Program-made: the position numbers and the translations under genes
NCBI GenBank assembly: GCA_035260725.1
Contig: DATFUR010000038.1
Coordinates: 1 to 8,767, forward strand
Direction: 5' to 3'
From: DASRFS01 sp035260725
GTDB lineage: Bacteria > Patescibacteriota > Microgenomatia > Levybacterales > UBA12049
DNA length: 8,767 bases
The notes under the pieces: generated by a model
The model's database searches: none
The model's input: the letters and a program-made list of their open reading frames with translations, nothing else
What the model was told of the DNA's origin: nothing
Part shown: positions 5,915 to 8,767 of the stretch, one piece after another
Numbering within the stretch: position 1 is the first letter of the stretch
How the letters are laid out: every line of letters starts with the position of its first letter

Positions 5915-6622
5915 ATGACACCTTTACGAGATAAAGCAATCCAAACAGCACTAATTGGAGACTGGAACGGCGCAATTACCACAAACAAGGAACTGCTAGA
6001 TGAAAATCCAAAGGATATTGACGCTCTCAACAGGCTCGCGTTGGCCTTTACCGTAATTGGAAGAGTAAATAAGGCAAAAACAACATATCAGGAAGTTCTT
6101 AAGATAGATCCCCTCAACCCTATTGCTTTAAGAAATTTAAAAAATTTAAAAACATCCAAATTAACATCCAAAAGTGCTTCTGCCAATAAGGCTTTTGCAT
6201 TAAATAACAACTTTATAGAAGAATCAGGCAAAACGAAGGTAATTGAGCTTATAAATATCGCGCCTGTCTCTGTAATCCAGCACTTGCGAACAGGAGAAAT
6301 AGTAAACTTGTCTATTAAGAGAGCAAAAATATTCGTTCTTAGAGGCGAGAAACAGTACATAGGAGTTTTGCCCGATGATATAGGAAGACGCCTTATTAGA
6401 TTTATAAAATCAGGGAATAAATACGAGGCTTACCTAAAATCTGTAAATCCACACAAAGTAATTGTATTTCTAAAAGAAGTTAAAAGATCTACTAGATTTA
6501 AGAATCACCCATCTTTTCTAACTATTACCGAATCTAATTTTATTGTTAAAACAAAAGGTGGGCCCAAATCCGAGCTTGAAGAAGACAATGATTATTCCCC
6601 CGAAGAGGAAGAAGTTCTCTGA
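5915..6622 (+). CDS. TPR protein with HIRAN-like domain
   Basis: This 235-residue, apparently cytosolic protein has no signal or membrane helix. Residues 4-34 and 35-68 form two tetratricopeptide-type helix pairs (GDWNGAITTNKELLDENP; ALAFTVIGRVNKAKTTYQEV), ending in the typical KIDPLNP. A Lys/Ser/Asn-rich linker spans 76-105. Residues about 110-190 form a beta-rich domain with YIGVLPDDIGRRLIRFI (148-164) followed by GNKYEAYLKSVNPHKVIVFL. This resembles the HIRAN-type pattern of a conserved G-[YV]-[IL]-P turn, a helix, then a strand pair. The end is very acidic (EEDND, EEEE). HIRAN domains are known for binding DNA ends in some helicases, but here no helicase is attached and the match is by eye. 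The gene is the only plus-strand one, has its own promoter, and its 3' end overlaps the convergent 53-residue gene by 31 bases. The role is unknown; protein or nucleic acid binding is likely. Confidence 0.82.
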   Translation: MTPLRDKAIQTALIGDWNGAITTNKELLDENPKDIDALNRLALAFTVIGRVNKAKTTYQEVLKIDPLNPIALRNLKNLKTSKLTSKSASANKAFALNNNFIEESGKTKVIELINIAPVSVIQHLRTGEIVNLSIKRAKIFVLRGEKQYIGVLPDDIGRRLIRFIKSGNKYEAYLKSVNPHKVIVFLKEVKRSTRFKNHPSFLTITESNFIVKTKGGPKSELEEDNDYSPEEEEVL

Positions 6623-6753
6623 TAAACTACTCTTCCCTTCTTAAGTTTTTCCTTTGCCTGTCTTAATTCATCTTTTATAGAGAGACTTCGCAAACTCCAT
6701 AAAGCCCAAATAAAAGACAAAATTATTATGACTGCTACTGCGTTTATAAACAT
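6592..6753 (-). CDS. 53-residue single-pass membrane protein
   Basis: The frame runs from an ATG at 6753-6751 to a TAA at 6594-6592. The protein has one strongly hydrophobic helix at about 3-19 (INAVAVIIILSFIWALW). A short basic/polar turn follows (SLRSLSIKD), then a charged helix DELRQAKEKLKKG at about 28-40 and a Ser-rich tail. This anchor-plus-charged-helix design is coherent and hard to get by chance. The ATG lies 2 bases after the LytR_C gene stop (TAA-AG-ATG), which suggests coupling, as there is only a poor ribosome site (TAAAG). Its last 31 bases overlap the end of the convergent TPR gene. It fills a gap that would otherwise be 133 bases of non-coding sequence. The function is unknown; a small accessory to the preceding membrane protein is possible. 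Confidence 0.65.
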   Translation of the reverse strand: MFINAVAVIIILSFIWALWSLRSLSIKDELRQAKEKLKKGRVVYQRTSSSSGE

Positions 6754-6755
6754 CT

Positions 6756-7544
6756 TTAGAATTTAAGACTGTTCAGGGAATCACTCCCTATTATAATTAT
6801 AACATCGGGAATCGATTTTTTCTTTGTTTCAGACAATTTGAATCCTAGTACCCTCGCTATTCTCTGGGCCGTGTAAGTTTTCTTAACATACTGGACTTGC
6901 GACTTATCTTGCAAGTCTTCCGTTGTCACCAAAATGACATTTCCTCCCATGTTGGTTAATAAATTAGCAAGTCTGTTTCCAAGACCGGGAGTCTCGGTTG
7001 CATTAATAATTTCTATGTTTTGTTTTTCCTCCAAAATTGCGGGATCTGCAAAAAAAGATGAAGTTATCGACAAAAGGTTTTGATTGTTTGTCTTTTTAGA
7101 AATTGTTTCCTCATTTATAGAACTTAATTTCACTGTATTTGTAAAAAGAAAAAGTCTTAAAAAATCCAAGAAGTTTAATTCTTTTTGATTTTGGAGATTA
7201 AATATATTTTTAGAAAGCTGCGTTGAAAGATTTTTGGCAGTAAGAGGCTCGAAAGAAGAAAATCCGCCGTCTATAGGAATTTCCAGAGATTTTGCTAAAT
7301 TTTGATTATCGTAGTCTTTTAAATTTAGAATGGAGATCGATTGACTCTTTGGTGAAAAATTTATAACTTGTCTTAAGTTTTGCTCTTTTGCAACAGCGGT
7401 AAACGAATTTACTCCATCGAATTTACTTTCCCCTAAAAGAAGAAGTATCCTTAAAAAAAATGAAAAGAAGATAAGTCCAACAACAATAAATGAAAAACCG
7501 GCTGCAATCCCAAGATTTCCCTTTTTGATCTTTTTTTTCCTCAT
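6756..7544 (-). CDS. Membrane-anchored protein with C-terminal LytR_C domain
   Basis: The 262-residue protein has a basic N-terminus (MRKKKIKKG), one membrane helix at about 11-37 and an extracellular remainder. Residues about 176-255 match the LytR_C (PF13399) pattern: IEIINATETPGLGNRLANLL, then GGNVILVTTED, a YVKKTYTAQRIARVLG helix and a closing strand PDVIIIIGSD. In other bacteria this domain sits after the LytR-CpsA-Psr (LCP) ligase domain, which attaches glycopolymers to peptidoglycan. Here the middle (45-165) lacks the Arg/Asp residues of an active LCP domain. The stretch INFSPKSQSISILNLKD faintly echoes the LCP strand before its catalytic Arg, so it may be a decayed relative, though this is a guess. 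The start overlaps the 43-residue gene stop (ATGA, 7544-7541). Probably an envelope protein with no enzyme activity of its own. Confidence 0.85.
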   Translation of the reverse strand: MRKKKIKKGNLGIAAGFSFIVVGLIFFSFFLRILLLLGESKFDGVNSFTAVAKEQNLRQVINFSPKSQSISILNLKDYDNQNLAKSLEIPIDGGFSSFEPLTAKNLSTQLSKNIFNLQNQKELNFLDFLRLFLFTNTVKLSSINEETISKKTNNQNLLSITSSFFADPAILEEKQNIEIINATETPGLGNRLANLLTNMGGNVILVTTEDLQDKSQVQYVKKTYTAQRIARVLGFKLSETKKKSIPDVIIIIGSDSLNSLKF

Positions 7545-7672
7545 TCGTATTTTTTCTTCTTGATTATTATCTCAGGCATTACCAATGTAGGTGCGCCAAA
7601 AGATGCTTTTGGTTCTTTACCTTTTTTTTGTTTCTTTTTTTCTCCCTTATAAAATCCGCCAAAACCGCCCAT
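7541..7672 (-). CDS. 43-residue Gly- and Lys-rich basic protein
   Basis: The frame runs from an ATG at 7672-7670 to a TGA at 7543-7541. The protein starts with a Gly/aromatic motif (MGGFGGFYKG), then a Lys-rich stretch (EKKKQKKGKEPK, about 11-22). A short hydrophobic segment, FGAPTLVMPEIII (25-37), follows and the end is KKKKYE. There is no membrane helix and the net charge is strongly positive, so RNA, ribosome or membrane-surface binding is plausible but unproven. Two features argue it is real: the strongest ribosome binding site in the window (AGGAGGTGA, AGGAGG 7 bases before the ATG) and an exact ATGA overlap with the LytR_C gene. It may partly serve to deliver ribosomes to that gene. I do not recognise the family. 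Confidence 0.72.
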   Translation of the reverse strand: MGGFGGFYKGEKKKQKKGKEPKASFGAPTLVMPEIIIKKKKYE

Positions 7673-7674
7673 AT

Positions 7675-7688
7675 TCTCACCTCCTCTA
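7675..7688 (-). promoter_or_regulatory. Very strong Shine-Dalgarno site for the 43-residue protein
   Basis: TAGAGGAGGTGAGA on the minus strand at 7688-7675 directly follows the RluA stop (TAA, 7691-7689). It is identical over 14 bases to the site before the 86-residue membrane protein (2405-2418). It decides the start of the small gene. Confidence 0.85.
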
Positions 7689-8384
7689 TTATAGTATCAA
7701 ATCTTTTAATTCTTTTGGAAGCTCACTCTCAAAACTCATTCTCTCCCCCGTTGTGGGATGCAAAAATTCTAATTTCTTGGCGTGGAGAAAAACTCTCGGT
7801 AATTTTACCCTATCGGCAATAGATACTTTTCTCCCGGAATATAGTGGATCTGCGAAAATCGGGTGACCAATGTGTTTTAAATGGACTCTTATCTGGTGCG
7901 TGCGTCCTGTTTTTGGCTCCACCTCTAAAAGCGTCATTAGTTCACCATTGATCTCTAAATTTTTAATTACCCTATACTTTGTTACCGCTTCCCTACCTCC
8001 TGCCAAAACCCCAAACCTCATTCTGTTCCATGGCAGTCTTCCAACGGGCGCATTAATTTCCCCCTCCGTTGTTTTTAATTTCCCATGTGCTAGCGCAATA
8101 TAAGTTTTTTTAGTTTGTCTTTCTTTGAATTGATTTTTTAGTTTTTCGAAAGATGAAGCGTTTTTTGCAACAACCATAATTCCTGATGTTTCTTTATCGA
8201 GCCTATGAACAATGCCCGAACGCTGGGAAAATTCCGACTTGTCATTAGGATTTACAAACCTATTATCCAACCAATCTTGCAGGGTATCGGATTTTGTGGT
8301 TTCGGATCTATTAACGGTTACCCCGGCAGGCTTATCCACAACGATTAGATCATCATCCTCGAATATAGCTTTCATATTATTCAT
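7689..8384 (-). CDS. RluA-family 23S rRNA/tRNA pseudouridine synthase
   Basis: This 231-residue protein converts uridines to pseudouridine in rRNA or tRNA in the cytosol. Family landmarks are present. DDLIVVDKPAGVTV (11-24) is the family opening, and HRLDKETSG (60-68) holds the catalytic Asp63. KTYIALAHG is at 93-101, GRTHQIRVHLKHIGHPI at 160-176 and FLHAKKLEFLHP at 199-210. The protein starts directly with the catalytic core and lacks the N-terminal S4 RNA-binding domain of RluC/RluD, so it has the compact form of E. coli RluA. The target position cannot be told from the sequence. Its ATG overlaps the upstream membrane protein stop as ATGA (8384-8381), and only a weak GGA precedes it, so it is probably coupled. 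A second ATG at codon 4 is also possible. The Shine-Dalgarno site of the next gene follows its stop immediately. Confidence 0.95.
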   Translation of the reverse strand: MNNMKAIFEDDDLIVVDKPAGVTVNRSETTKSDTLQDWLDNRFVNPNDKSEFSQRSGIVHRLDKETSGIMVVAKNASSFEKLKNQFKERQTKKTYIALAHGKLKTTEGEINAPVGRLPWNRMRFGVLAGGREAVTKYRVIKNLEINGELMTLLEVEPKTGRTHQIRVHLKHIGHPIFADPLYSGRKVSIADRVKLPRVFLHAKKLEFLHPTTGERMSFESELPKELKDLIL

Positions 8385-8767
8385 ATTCCAGGAATAATTT
8401 TTAACGACCCTTCTCGTTTTACCAGATAAGTAAATGAGGAAAGAAGGATTATAAGCGAAAATATATTTTCTACGTTAACAACATTCTTAAAATTATAAAT
8501 AAAAATATTTGTAAGAATATAGATCAAACTAAAAGACGAAAAGAATATTAGACTTAAATTGCCATCTTTTAATTTTCCTCCTAAACTTTTGGGCAAAACG
8601 TACTTTACAAAAACTCCTACTGTTAGCGCAGACAAAAGAATAGAAATATACAATGGCCATGCCAACGTCTGACGCGAGAGTATTAATGTTCCAATTAGTG
8701 CCAAAGGATAAGAAATTAAATACGCCATACTGAAAAAATCCATTAACCTTCCCAAAGGCAGATTTCG
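8381..8767 (-). CDS. Four-helix membrane protein, start uncertain; possibly Lgt-like C-terminal half
   Basis: The frame is open to the right edge. Two starts are visible inside: TTG at 8755 and ATG at 8743, the latter with GGGAAGG just upstream. No stop lies between them and the edge, so the gene may continue beyond. Counting from the TTG, hydrophobic segments lie at about 10-26, 35-54, 68-87 and 97-112. The layout P-LY, helix, basic loop (LPKSLGGKLKDGN), helix pair resembles the C-terminal half of prolipoprotein diacylglyceryl transferase (Lgt: HPxxLY, helix, PGsl, helix, final helix). However, the Lgt catalytic residues (GRIGNFINGE Arg/Asn/Glu and the late Arg) are absent. This is a by-eye resemblance and may be wrong. 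It is not LspA, which often neighbours rluA, because the LspA aspartates are missing. It couples to rluA by ATGA. Confidence 0.6.
   Translation of the reverse strand, partial: RNLPLGRLMDFFSMAYLISYPLALIGTLILSRQTLAWPLYISILLSALTVGVFVKYVLPKSLGGKLKDGNLSLIFFSSFSLIYILTNIFIYNFKNVVNVENIFSLIILLSSFTYLVKREGSLKIIPGI

Noticed and set aside
8381..8767. LspA (signal peptidase II), often next to rluA
   Set aside because: The two catalytic aspartates and the NxG/GNxxDR-type motifs of LspA are not present.

Overview
The window looks like chromosome from a Candidate Phyla Radiation (Patescibacteria) bacterium, most likely of the Microgenomates type. The signs are an AT-rich genome, very tight gene packing, the standard genetic code (TGA and TAA both act as stops), and several protein types common in that group: a membrane-anchored serine hydrolase with DUF5667- and DUF5666-like parts, a TPR protein with a HIRAN-like domain, a LytR_C-only membrane protein and tiny membrane proteins. 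This assignment is inference; there is no rRNA or other phylogenetic marker to settle it. No tRNA, rRNA, CRISPR array, insertion sequence or phage gene was seen.

Layout. All genes but one are on the minus strand. Reading in the direction of transcription, the first unit enters at the right edge: a multi-pass membrane protein (8381-8767, cut or near its start), an RluA-family pseudouridine synthase (7689-8384), a 43-residue basic protein (7541-7672), a membrane protein with a LytR_C domain (6756-7544) and a 53-residue single-pass membrane protein (6592-6753). The lone plus-strand gene, TPR plus HIRAN-like (5915-6622), converges on this unit and overlaps its last gene tail to tail. It is divergent from the second minus-strand unit across a 104-base promoter region (5811-5914).

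The second unit runs from an 847-residue exported beta-lactamase-fold hydrolase (3267-5810), to a polysaccharide deacetylase (2416-3270), to an 86-residue two-helix membrane protein (2141-2401). A promoter then begins lapA-like (1757-2098) and NUDIX (1293-1754), and another starts yebC (554-1279) and a multi-pass membrane protein that runs off the left edge (1-557).

How the genes fit together. The hydrolase and deacetylase share an ATGA overlap and are both exported, so they probably act together on peptidoglycan or surface glycan. YebC and RluA are translation and RNA functions. The rest are small or multi-pass membrane proteins of unknown role. Four ATGA stop/start overlaps occur in under 9 kb. 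Genes that follow a promoter (yebC, lapA-like, TPR) seem to have almost no 5' leader and no Shine-Dalgarno sequence, whereas two small internal genes carry an identical, very strong one. Two of the genes, of 43 and 53 residues, are short enough for routine gene calling to drop.
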